Under the pieces are notes generated by a model. That model did no database searches, was not told the origin of the DNA, and saw only the letters and a program-made list of their open reading frames with translations. This document shows, one piece after another, positions 43,258-50,654 of a DNA stretch of 64,000 nucleotides (position 1 is its first letter; every line of letters begins with the position of its first letter). Made by a program: the position numbers and the translations under genes. This DNA is from Microbacterium sp. ET2 (GTDB lineage: Bacteria > Actinomycetota > Actinomycetes > Actinomycetales > Microbacteriaceae): the NCBI RefSeq assembly GCF_030347395.1, contig NZ_CP128170.1, forward strand, positions 1,426,001 through 1,490,000. The letters are read 5' to 3'.

Positions 43258-44187
43258 TCAACGTCCGACGGCGATCGTCGAGGCCGTCTCGCCGATCACG
43301 CGAGCCGTGGCCGCCCAGGGGTCGACGCCCGAGCCCTCGTACTCGATGGTCAGCCACCCGTCGTAGCCCGCTCGGGCGAGGATGCCTAGAGCGCGCGGCA
43401 GGTCGACCGGGCCGACCCCCGTCGCCTCCACCCGATGCGCTTTGACGTGCACCAGCTCGGCACGGGCGGCGAGCGCTTCGACACCGTCGTAGAGCGAGGT
43501 GAGGTCGAGATCCTCGAGGGGATCGGCGACCTCGGTGCCCCGCTCGGCGAACATCGCCGCCATCAACGGCTGCATCAGCGCGTCGAAGTTGCCGAGATCG
43601 AGCAGAAGTCCCAGGTTCTCGGGGCCGACCGCGTCGAGGAGGGCCGTCATCCATTCGGGGTCGCTGGAGGGGCCACCGTGATTCTCCACGAGGAGCCGGA
43701 TGCCGCGTTCATTCGCGTACTGACCGAGCGACGTGAGGGCCTGCACCAGATGGGCCGGCGGGCGCCCGCCGTGGTGGGTGGTGAAGGGAGATCCGGGGTT
43801 GACCCGGACGAAGCGGAAGCCCAGCGCCGCCAGAGCGTCGATCCATCTCTCGAGTTCGATGACGTCGGCGGTGCGCCGGGCGTCGTCGGGTTGGAGGAGG
43901 TCTCCGACGTCGACGGCCATGTTGACCAGGGCGAGGCCGGCGTCGCCGGCGCGCTCGGCGAAGGAGGCGAGGGCAGGATCGTCCGGCCCCGCGAAGTGGA
44001 ATGCCACCGCCTCGACACCCGTGACCGGGTAAGCGCCGGCCACGCGCGCGGGAACGTCGACGATGTCGATCACCTTCGGGAAGTCCTGGGAGAACGTCTG
44101 GGCGTTGCCCTCGACGTCGGTGAAGTCGACCGAGATCGGTCCGAGATGCTCGCGCACGCTGTACGCGGAGACGGAGATCGGGTTCAT
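43258..44187 (-). CDS. sugar-phosphate-isomerase/epimerase-like TIM barrel (possible deglycosidase)
   Basis: A 309-residue AP-endonuclease-2/xylose-isomerase-like barrel. Metal ligands are visible as Glu in LLVENHGG, Asp in LLDLGNF, His in VHVKAHR and Glu in LTIEYEG. It is not closely similar to the TIM protein at 2265-3251. In known 3-keto-glycoside pathways a protein of this fold eliminates the aglycone (CarC/DgpC type) or epimerises the keto sugar. It has a clear ribosome site (AAAGGAG, seven bases) and is the first gene of the operon. Confidence 0.8.
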   Translation of the reverse strand: MNPISVSAYSVREHLGPISVDFTDVEGNAQTFSQDFPKVIDIVDVPARVAGAYPVTGVEAVAFHFAGPDDPALASFAERAGDAGLALVNMAVDVGDLLQPDDARRTADVIELERWIDALAALGFRFVRVNPGSPFTTHHGGRPPAHLVQALTSLGQYANERGIRLLVENHGGPSSDPEWMTALLDAVGPENLGLLLDLGNFDALMQPLMAAMFAERGTEVADPLEDLDLTSLYDGVEALAARAELVHVKAHRVEATGVGPVDLPRALGILARAGYDGWLTIEYEGSGVDPWAATARVIGETASTIAVGR

Positions 44188-44236
44188 GGGAACACTCCTT
44201 TGTATTGTCGCGACCGCGAGGGTGTCGCACCCGTTC

Positions 44237-44297
44237 GGTAGTGACTACCACTATGGGGTCGAACCCGTTCCGTGTCAAGAAGTGGAAGTGACTTCCA
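44237..44297. promoter_or_regulatory. divergent promoter with two TetR-type palindromes
   Basis: Two perfect odd palindromes share one consensus: GGTAGTGACTACC (44237-44249) and TGGAAGTGACTTCCA (44283-44297). Between them on the minus strand TTGACA (44278-44273) and CATAGT (44255-44250) form a promoter with 17-bp spacing for the TIM-GMC-MFS-esterase operon. One palindrome covers its start point and the other abuts the -35 and also lies before the tetR promoter. Confidence 0.8.
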
Positions 44298-44325
44298 TTC
44301 GGATGTGCGCCCGTACGATGGAGGC

Positions 44326-44919
44326 ATGGGACTCCGCGAGATGAAGGCCGCACGCACCCGCCGTCAGATGGCGGATGCGGCATTCGAGCTGTTCCGGCGG
44401 GACGGCTACGACGAGACCACGATGGAGCAGATCGCAGAGCGCGCCGAGGTCGGCACGACTACCCTCTACCGCTACTTCCCCACGAAGGACCAGCTCCTCC
44501 TCGACCCGTTGCTCGAGGCCATCGATCCCGTTCCCCACCTGCGCGCACGACCCGAGGACGAGCCGCTCGCGGAGGCGATGGGGGCGGCCCTGGTGGCATC
44601 CGCGAATGCCTTCGACGGCGCCGACGAGCGGATCGTCGAACTCCGTCGACTCGTCGACCACGCCGCATCCGTCCGCGCCAAGCTGTGGGACCGGTATCAG
44701 GCGCTCCGTGACGATCTCGAGCTCGCCATCGCGCACCGGATGCGCCGCCCGTCATCGGATGTCGCGGTCCGCGTCACTGCCGGACTGATGCTCGACATCT
44801 TCCAGATGGCCGACCGCGAAGACCGCGGGTCGCGCAGCCGGGTCGAGATCGTCACAGCTGTGCTGGATGAGCTTCCCCGTATCGAGCTCATCGTTCCCCG
44901 CTCCGATCGGAATCGATGA
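44326..44919 (+). CDS. TetR-family regulator of the glycoside-oxidation operon
   Basis: A 197-residue TetR repressor. The helix-turn-helix (residues 8-55) contains TTMEQIAERAEVGTTTLYRYFPTKDQLLL; the rest is the helical ligand domain. ATG 44326 follows the -10-like TACGAT (44314-44319) by six bases, so the mRNA is probably leaderless. Divergence from the TIM/GMC/MFS/esterase operon and the paired palindromes make it the repressor of that operon and of itself. The inducer is presumably the glycoside or a product. Confidence 0.9.
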   Translation: MGLREMKAARTRRQMADAAFELFRRDGYDETTMEQIAERAEVGTTTLYRYFPTKDQLLLDPLLEAIDPVPHLRARPEDEPLAEAMGAALVASANAFDGADERIVELRRLVDHAASVRAKLWDRYQALRDDLELAIAHRMRRPSSDVAVRVTAGLMLDIFQMADREDRGSRSRVEIVTAVLDELPRIELIVPRSDRNR

Positions 44920-44967
44920 TCGGCGCGAGGCGCCTCACGCCTGGAGCGATCGCCTAGGGTCGGGATT

Positions 44968-45615
44968 GTGACCGACCCGCTCGCCCGACACACCGATTAC
45001 GGCAATCGAAGCCTGGACGAATCGGATGTAGCGGACGACCCGATCGCGCAGTTCTCGGCCTGGCTGGAGGATGCCGCGGCACGAGGAGTCTACGAGCCGA
45101 ACGCGATGGTGCTCAGCACCGTCGATGCCGACGGCACACCGTCCAGCCGGACCGTGCTGCTGCGGGCCGTAGACGCTCACGGTTTCGTGTTCTACACCGA
45201 TCGATCGTCGAGGAAGGGGCAGGCGCTCGCGGCACATCCCCTCGCCACCCTCCTCTTCCCCTGGTACACGGTTCACCGGCAGGTGAACGTCACCGGCGAG
45301 GTGGCGCTCGTCGATGACGCGGAGTCGGACGCCTACTGGGCCTCCCGCCCGCGCGGGTCACGGATCTCGGGGACGGCGAGCGCGCAGTCGCAGCCGATCG
45401 GGTCGCGGGCCGAGCTCGACGCGCGCGTCGCCGAGGTCGAGGTAGCCTTCCCCGAGGGACGCGAGGTGCCCCGCCCCGCGCGATGGGGAGGCTACCGGCT
45501 GCGACCTCGCCGCATCGAGTTCTGGCAAGGCCGCACGTCGCGACTCCACGACCGGCTGGTGTTCACCCGCGGCGACCGGGGCACGGACTGGAGCGTCGAG
45601 CGCCTGCAGCCGTGA
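44968..45615 (+). CDS. pdxH: pyridoxamine 5'-phosphate oxidase
   Basis: A 215-residue FMN enzyme that oxidises pyridoxamine or pyridoxine 5'-phosphate to PLP. MVLSTVDADGTPSSRTVLLRAVD and FYTDRSSRKGQAL form the FMN site, VNVTGEVALV and SRISGTASAQSQPI follow, and the C-terminus has the typical WGGYRLRPRRIEFWQG and dimer segment. The length is normal. GTG 44968 follows the -10-like TAGGGT by seven bases (leaderless). It is a housekeeping gene unrelated to its neighbours. Confidence 0.93.
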   Translation: MTDPLARHTDYGNRSLDESDVADDPIAQFSAWLEDAAARGVYEPNAMVLSTVDADGTPSSRTVLLRAVDAHGFVFYTDRSSRKGQALAAHPLATLLFPWYTVHRQVNVTGEVALVDDAESDAYWASRPRGSRISGTASAQSQPIGSRAELDARVAEVEVAFPEGREVPRPARWGGYRLRPRRIEFWQGRTSRLHDRLVFTRGDRGTDWSVERLQP

Positions 45616-45742
45616 CACCGGTGATCGCGAGCCAGGAAAGGCGACTTCCGATACCGCACGGTGCGTATGCAGACGTGACCGCCTCAACGCGAGAGGTGGA
45701 GGCTCGCTGAGAGGGCGCGCCTGTTTGCGGCAGGATGCGTGC

Positions 45743-46771
45743 ATGGAGTTCTGGTTGCACGGCTTCCCGACGGTGGGTTTCACGAGGGACTGGGCGGTGC
45801 GCGCGGAGGCGGCCGGCTTCACGGGAGTCCTCTTGGCAGATAGCGAGACGCTGGTCGCCGACCCGTATGTCGAGCTTGCAGTCGCATCCGTGGCAACCGA
45901 GCGGATCGGTCTCGGAGTCGCTGTAACGAATCCTGTGACGAGGCACCCGGCGGTCACGGCCGCGGCGATCGCGAGCGTGCACCTGGAGTCCGGAGGGCGA
46001 GGAGTGTTGGGGTTCGCTCGCGGGGACTCCGCGCTGCGGCAGCTGAACCTCAAGCCGGCGACGATGCCCGTGTTCCGTCAGGCCCTCATCGACCTTCAGC
46101 GATACCTCGGCGACACACAGCCCGCCATCACCGCGGATGCGAGTGGTGCGCAGCCGTTGTCCTGGTTGCCTGCGGGTGTTCCGAAGGTGCCCGTCGACGT
46201 CGCCGCGACGGGACCGGAAGCCATCGCGGTGGGTGCGGTCCACGGCGACCGGTTGACGTTCAACCTCGGCGCGGACCTCGACAGGCTCCGCTGGGCGATC
46301 ACCCACGCTCGAGACGCCCGCACACAGGCGGGGCTTGATCCCGCAGCGATCTCGCTCGGCGCCTATGTCGACGTCGCCTGCGCACCCACAGAAGATGCGA
46401 TCACCCAGGTCCGTGGCAGCGCGTCGATCTTCGCCAACTTCCTCGCCGAAGGCATGCGCGCCGGTGTCCCGGTATCCCCTGAGGATGCCGCGGTGCTCAG
46501 CCTCGTCGGCGCCTCCTACAGCGAAGCGCAACACGGCCAAACAACCGCACCCCAGGCGCAGCTGCTCCCCGACGATTTCCTCCAACGGTTCGCCCTCTGC
46601 GGCCCATCCGACGCGCTCATCGACCGGGTACGTGCCCTGCAACACCTCGGCCTCGACCGCCTCGTCGTCGTCCCCGCGTCCCGAAACGTCGACCCCCACG
46701 CGACTGCTGCCAGCGTCGCGGCATTCGCACGCGACGTCATCCCCGCCATCCAGCCCCGATCGAAGAAATAG
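45743..46771 (+). CDS. LLM-class flavin-dependent oxidoreductase
   Basis: A 342-residue luciferase-like/F420-type TIM barrel. GLGVAVTNPVTRHPAVTAAAI is the conserved substrate/cofactor segment, LGFARGDSALRQL the flavin loop and VDVAATGPEAIAVG a further core strand. It most resembles 5,10-methylenetetrahydromethanopterin-reductase-like proteins. The cofactor may be FMN or F420. ATG 45743 follows CAGGAT by six bases. A decayed partial copy of this gene lies 2.6 kb downstream at 48401-48616. Confidence 0.9.
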   Translation: MEFWLHGFPTVGFTRDWAVRAEAAGFTGVLLADSETLVADPYVELAVASVATERIGLGVAVTNPVTRHPAVTAAAIASVHLESGGRGVLGFARGDSALRQLNLKPATMPVFRQALIDLQRYLGDTQPAITADASGAQPLSWLPAGVPKVPVDVAATGPEAIAVGAVHGDRLTFNLGADLDRLRWAITHARDARTQAGLDPAAISLGAYVDVACAPTEDAITQVRGSASIFANFLAEGMRAGVPVSPEDAAVLSLVGASYSEAQHGQTTAPQAQLLPDDFLQRFALCGPSDALIDRVRALQHLGLDRLVVVPASRNVDPHATAASVAAFARDVIPAIQPRSKK

Positions 46772-46870
46772 CGCCGAGACTAACGCCAACGCTCTTACTC
46801 AACCCATTGAACGGAAACGAAAATTCTGTGATCAGGGATTCTGGCGGCTGCGCCTACCCACCCAAGGGCG

Positions 46871-47707
46871 TCAGCGCTGGGCATCCTCCGCCGCGCCGAC
46901 ACCGCTCTCATCGAGCCAGTCCCGCAGGAGCGCACAGACGAGACCGGGCCGTTCGTGCGGGAGGGCATGGCCGGCGTCGCTGACCGTGACGACCGTGGCA
47001 CGCGGATACTGGTCGCCGAGATGTTGCTGACGTTCCCAGCCGACCCAGTGATCGTGGCGGCCGGCCATGACGAGCACCGGGGCGTCGACGCGCACCATGT
47101 CGGGGTCGGCGGCGTGCGGACCTGCGGCGATCGCCTGCTCCAGCGTCTCTTCGTCGACCTCGCCCACGACGGGCACCACCGCGCGATGGAACCGCTCGAG
47201 GGTCTCGGCCGTGCGAACGACGAAGTACCCGTCGTACTCGCCTCGCTGGGCAGGATCGAGCTCTGCCGACACCTGGTCGTCCCGAACCACCTGCGGCGTA
47301 GGTGTGACCTGCTCACCAGGCATCGCGGGGCAGATCACCGCCACGCCGGCGACACGATCGGGGTGCCTGGCCGCCACCGCCCGCGCAAAGTGGCCGCCGA
47401 ACGAATGCCCGAGCACGAGGAACTTGCCCGTCGGCGCATCGGAGTCGAAGACCGCGTCGAGAACACGGTCGATCAGGTCCAGCACGTCATCCGGTCGTCG
47501 CACCCCTGACGACGGGCGCGACTCGCCATGCCCGGGCAAGTCGATGTACACCCGGCGAACCGGCCGGCCGCCGATCATCGGTTCGAGAAACGCACGCACC
47601 TCGCCGCGCGCCGAGTAGGCGCCGTGAAAGGCGAGGAGAGGGGTGCCGGAACCGACGACGTCATATGCCAGCAGTGCCGCATCGGTCGCGCGCACCGTCA
47701 TCGTCAT
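46871..47707 (-). CDS. alpha/beta hydrolase
   Basis: A 278-residue alpha/beta-fold hydrolase. The oxyanion motif is in LLAFHGAYS, the nucleophile Ser in VLGHSFGGHF (about residue 100), the acid in VMAGRHDHWVG and the catalytic His in VSDAGHALPHE. It resembles proline iminopeptidase-type or carboxylesterase-like members; the substrate is unknown. ATG 47707 follows CATCAT by six bases. The gene is convergent with the LLM gene, with 99 bp between. Confidence 0.88.
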   Translation of the reverse strand: MTMTVRATDAALLAYDVVGSGTPLLAFHGAYSARGEVRAFLEPMIGGRPVRRVYIDLPGHGESRPSSGVRRPDDVLDLIDRVLDAVFDSDAPTGKFLVLGHSFGGHFARAVAARHPDRVAGVAVICPAMPGEQVTPTPQVVRDDQVSAELDPAQRGEYDGYFVVRTAETLERFHRAVVPVVGEVDEETLEQAIAAGPHAADPDMVRVDAPVLVMAGRHDHWVGWERQQHLGDQYPRATVVTVSDAGHALPHERPGLVCALLRDWLDESGVGAAEDAQR

Positions 47708-47848
47708 GTCTTCATGATGGTCGAGGAGACGCGCCCGGTCCAGGGACCGGGATCAAGACACGCTCCGGACAGATGTCGAGGGCGAGCCCCGGGCGGGTGT
47801 AGAAACCAAAGGTCGTCCGCAGGAATGAAGTCCAACGAAGGGATCGCC

Positions 47849-48097
47849 ATGGCCGGATCAACCCGAAAGTATTCTCCGCCCCGCTTCTGGGCAGAGGTCG
47901 TGGTGTCGATCATCGCGCTCGGCGTCACGCTGCTGACGCTCCTCACCCCGCAGTGGATCGAACGCGTCTTCGGCATCGACCCCGACCGGGGCAGCGGCGC
48001 GCTGGAGTGGATCATCGTCGGCGTGCTCATCGCCATCGCCGTGGTGATGCTCGCCCTCGCGTGGGGAGAGAGGCGGGTCCTCAGAACCGCGTCGTGA
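47849..48097 (+). CDS. small two-helix membrane protein, 82 aa
   Basis: An 82-residue protein with two membrane segments (about 13-33 and 51-73) joined by a loop with an acidic motif (IDPDRG), ending in a short basic tail. ATG 47849 has AAGGG six bases upstream; ATG 47825 would add eight residues. I do not recognise a family. It is divergent from the alpha/beta hydrolase gene. Confidence 0.65.
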   Translation: MAGSTRKYSPPRFWAEVVVSIIALGVTLLTLLTPQWIERVFGIDPDRGSGALEWIIVGVLIAIAVVMLALAWGERRVLRTAS

Positions 48098-48103
48098 TGA
48101 GGC

Positions 48104-48385
48104 TCACCGACTCTGCGCGTCGCGAGCCAACTGCCGGATCGTTCCGAGGTCGGTTGTGCCGAACTGCTGACGAAGGGTATCCAGCCCGTACAGCGCCGCA
48201 CCGTTCGTGAAGCCGTTGCAGGTGTCGTTGTCATCGCCCTTGCGTTTGCCGACGGCCCCCGAGAACTTGGTCTCGTCAGGAGCACTCAACCAGTACGACG
48301 TCATGAGCCCCTCGCACTGGATGCCGGGAGCGGCATAGCCGAGCATCTGGCCCGGCAGCGACACCCCCTGCTGCATCCCGTTCAT
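48104..48385 (-). CDS. hypothetical protein, 93 aa, possibly truncated
   Basis: A 93-residue frame from ATG 48385. The sequence (LPGQMLGYAAPGIQCEG, SYWLSAPDETKF, KGDDNDTCNGFTNGAALYGLDTLRQQF) contains Cys pairs and reads like part of a secreted or phage-type protein, but no signal peptide is attached. It lies in a decayed zone with an LLM gene remnant on the opposite strand just upstream, so it may itself be a fragment. I do not recognise a family. Confidence 0.4.
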   Translation of the reverse strand: MNGMQQGVSLPGQMLGYAAPGIQCEGLMTSYWLSAPDETKFSGAVGKRKGDDNDTCNGFTNGAALYGLDTLRQQFGTTDLGTIRQLARDAQSR

Positions 48386-48400
48386 GATGAGCTCAGCGCG

Positions 48401-48616
48401 GTGACGAAGCCGGCGCCCCGGCACCCGGCCGTCACAGCGGCGGCGAGCGCGTATACGGCGGCAATACCAGCCCACGCCACGTGTCCTTCACGCACGTCCG
48501 TGCGCTCCATGGTGATCATCCCGGTTCTTCGAACCCCGCGCTCCCAACACCGAACGCGGCCGTTGCTCCGATTCGTCGGCGCCTCCTACAGCGAAGCGCA
48601 GCACGGCGAGACCACC
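48401..48616 (+). pseudogene. remnant of an LLM flavoprotein gene
   Basis: Two blocks match the intact LLM gene at 45743-46771. The first, 48401-48452, encodes PAPRHPAVTAAA and corresponds to 45924-45975. The second, 48575-48616, encodes VGASYSEAQHGETT and corresponds to 46505-46548. They remain in one frame but about 530 bp of the source is replaced by about 120 bp of unrelated sequence. This is the only content I can identify in the 354-bp gap 48386-48739. Confidence 0.75.
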
Positions 48617-48739
48617 TGCCATCCTCTCTCCTTCAGCCCGATGAATGAGGTTGGCCCTGTCGGGCCACGCAGGAGCCGCACGGAAGCCGACTGACAGCGA
48701 CGAACCCGACGTCGACATCGACGGGCGGCCGGGGCATCT

Positions 48740-49540
48740 CTACGCCGACACGGGGCGGCGGGTACTCAGGCCGGTGTCAAGGCGTTCGTCTGCGCCGCGG
48801 ACGACGAAGGGCACGCTGACCAGAGCCACGATGATGGCCAGGATTTCGAGGATGCCACTGAAACCCGCGAAAGATGCGGGAGTGCCCTGGCTGACGGCGA
48901 AGGTCGAGAAGTCCCAGAATCCGTGGAGAATCATGGCCCAGATCAGGCTGCCGGTGACCCTGCGGAGGACATAGAAGATCGTGCCGGCTCCGAAGGCGAG
49001 GACCACTTGCTGGATGGTCGGGCCGACGGGTTGGCCGGTGAGGACATTGATGAAGTGCATCGCACCGAAAAGGACTGACGTGATCAGCCACACCCAGACT
49101 TCAGACAGACGGCTTCGAAGCCCGGTGAGGAGGAGCCCTCGGGTGGTGAGTTCTTCAGTGAATCCCACGAGAAGCAGAACGATCGACGCGGCAAAGAATG
49201 CTCCGTCATAGGAGCCCCAGTCGGTGGCGACGAGGTTCATGACGAGGCCGACGACCATGATGGCGGGCGCGATGATGGGCCACTTGTGTCCTGCACGATG
49301 ACGGTCGAAGAGTGCAGGTCGCCACCAACCAAGCAGCGTCGTTGTGATGGCGAGCAGGATGGCGGAGATGACCAGCGAAAGGCCAGCCCCGAAGAAGAGA
49401 TTCGCTCCGCTGGCATCCAGCTCTGTGTATGGGATTCCACTGAGCGCTTGGACTGTGAAGACCACGGCGACGTAGCCGAGGAAGATGGCGACGCCGATCC
49501 ATACCCGTGGCTGAACGCGAAAAGCCTTCTCTGTCTCCAC
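48740..49540 (-). CDS. CPBP-family intramembrane metalloprotease
   Basis: A 266-residue membrane protein with about seven segments. The three CPBP/Abi motifs are present: EELTTRG (EExxxR), FGAMHFIN (FxxxH) and HGFWDFS (HxxxD). Family members include prenyl endopeptidases and bacteriocin-immunity proteins; the target is unknown. GTG 49540 has GAGGGG eight bases upstream; an in-frame GTG at 49549 is alternative. A palindrome with 8-bp arms lies directly upstream. Confidence 0.88.
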   Translation of the reverse strand: METEKAFRVQPRVWIGVAIFLGYVAVVFTVQALSGIPYTELDASGANLFFGAGLSLVISAILLAITTTLLGWWRPALFDRHRAGHKWPIIAPAIMVVGLVMNLVATDWGSYDGAFFAASIVLLLVGFTEELTTRGLLLTGLRSRLSEVWVWLITSVLFGAMHFINVLTGQPVGPTIQQVVLAFGAGTIFYVLRRVTGSLIWAMILHGFWDFSTFAVSQGTPASFAGFSGILEILAIIVALVSVPFVVRGADERLDTGLSTRRPVSA

Positions 49541-49555
49541 GACAATCACCCCTCA

Positions 49556-49587
49556 CATGCGCTGCCGGTAGCTAACAGAAGCGCATG
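49556..49587. promoter_or_regulatory. inverted repeat upstream of the CPBP gene
   Basis: CATGCGCT (49556-49563) and AGCGCATG (49580-49587) are exact complements 16 bp apart, within 50 bp of the CPBP start. Likely a regulator-binding site or leader hairpin. Confidence 0.45.
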
Positions 49588-49685
49588 CGCTGGCACGATG
49601 TCAATCATTTTCGACGGTGACTATTCAGCCCCTTAGCCGGCCGACCTGAGACGGCATCTCCCCCGGTGCGGGCCACCATCGGAGA

Positions 49686-50122
49686 ATGGTTTCAGGCCCG
49701 CGGCGGGCGGTCGCGTTGCTCGCGTGCTGTCCGCTCTCGTGGCGGCTCGCCGCTCGCTGTTTGCTCTGCCTGGTGGCCTTGAAGCTCGAGGGCATCGTGG
49801 CTGCGGCGATTGCCGTGGCAATCGAGATAGTGGTCGCCGCGCTGATGTTGGCATGCCGGCGTCGACGATCGGCGGCTCAGCTCTCATCGGCGTCTTGACC
49901 GCGATATGGCCGATCGCTTACATCATCGTGATGGCCGTCTGGCTGTATCGACTCGCTGTAGCAAGGGGTCGCTTCGACGTCATCCGTGATTCGATCTCCC
50001 CCATCTCATCCGACCAGCGCATCCAGGTGCTGCTCATGCCGTTGCTGCTCGTCCTCATTCTCGATGGGCGCCGTGGGCTTGAAGAGACATGGCCTACCAC
50101 CCTCGTGGTGTCCCTCGTCTTC
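49686..50122 (+). pseudogene. L-lactate permease (LctP) remnant
   Basis: The translated frames together resemble the lactate permease N-terminus. VLSALVAA is seen in one frame (about 49722), LVALKLEGIVAAAIAVAIE in a second, and MPASTIGGSALIGVLTAIWP, then LYRLAVARGRFDVIRDSI and ISSDQRIQVLL in a third from 49853. The junction TTGGCATGCCG looks like a lost G that once gave Gly-Met-Pro. After IQVLL the frame jumps to LVLILDGRRGLEETWP, which matches a segment normally more than 100 residues further on. So there are at least two frameshifts, an internal deletion and a 3' truncation. Confidence 0.68.
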
Positions 50123-50135
50123 AGGGAGCGCCCCC

Positions 50136-50375
50136 GTCATAACCGACGGCCGCAAGCACTGGCGCGTCCCTTACGACACCATCGACCTGTCCGGAAAGCT
50201 CACCCTCCGCTGCGCCGGCAAACTCCGCCACCTCGGCATCGGCTGCCCCCACGCACGCACCCCTATCGCCCTGCTCTCTGCCGGCGCCGACACGATGATC
50301 ATCGACCAAAACACCGGCGAGATCCTCGCCGAGCACACCCTCGACCCCGACCGCGATTATTGGCCCCGGAAATGA
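50136..50375 (+). pseudogene. IS481-type transposase, C-terminal fragment
   Basis: About 79 residues match the end of IS481/integrase-core transposases common in actinobacteria: WRVPYDTIDLSGKLTLRCAGKL, RHLGIGCPHARTPIAL and TGEILAEHTLDPDRDY. The catalytic DDE part is absent, and upstream sequence in this frame is unrelated (it overlaps the lactate permease remnant). It marks an old insertion that truncated the permease gene. Confidence 0.78.
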
Positions 50376-50377
50376 TG

Positions 50378-50398
50378 AACCCCCTCCGAAGCGGGGTT
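50378..50398 (+). terminator. stem-loop after the transposase fragment
   Basis: AACCCC (50378-50383) pairs with GGGGTT (50393-50398) around a nine-base loop, two bases after the fragment's stop codon, followed by TCATT. Confidence 0.5.
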
Positions 50399-50450
50399 TC
50401 ATTCGCCAATGCCCCGACACATCTGTCAACGATGTACCGACACATGACAA

Positions 50451-50474
50451 TGGCGGTGACGGTGGGATTTGAAC
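50451..50474 (-). tRNA. 3'-end-like fragment of a tRNA-Ser (possible att site)
   Basis: The minus strand reads TTCAAATCCCACC followed by GTCACCGCCA, that is the T-loop, 3' T-stem, 3' acceptor strand (CGTCACC), discriminator G and CCA of an actinobacterial tRNA-Ser type. The 5' T-stem is already degenerate (ATGAG rather than GTGGG) and no D-arm or anticodon follows, so it is a fragment. Such 24-bp fragments are typical of attR sites. From 50475 to the GH78 stop at 50655 I see nothing else. Confidence 0.5.
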
Positions 50475-50654
50475 TCATTTCGTCGGGCATTTCGCGGGTG
50501 TGCGAGAAGTCCGGCACCAGTGTCTACGCGGACCTCGAGGTTTCGGCGATGTGCTGAGATGGCCAAGTCGCGACGCGTTCTTTCTCACCGCGATACCCGA
50601 GCCGCTGGCGGGTCGACTGCCCGCGGCGGGCTGCTTCTCGTGAGCTGCATCGAC

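Noticed and set aside
48740..49540. Abortive-infection or defence role for the CPBP protein
   Set aside because: The Abi label alone is weak, and no toxin, bacteriocin or defence partner is adjacent.
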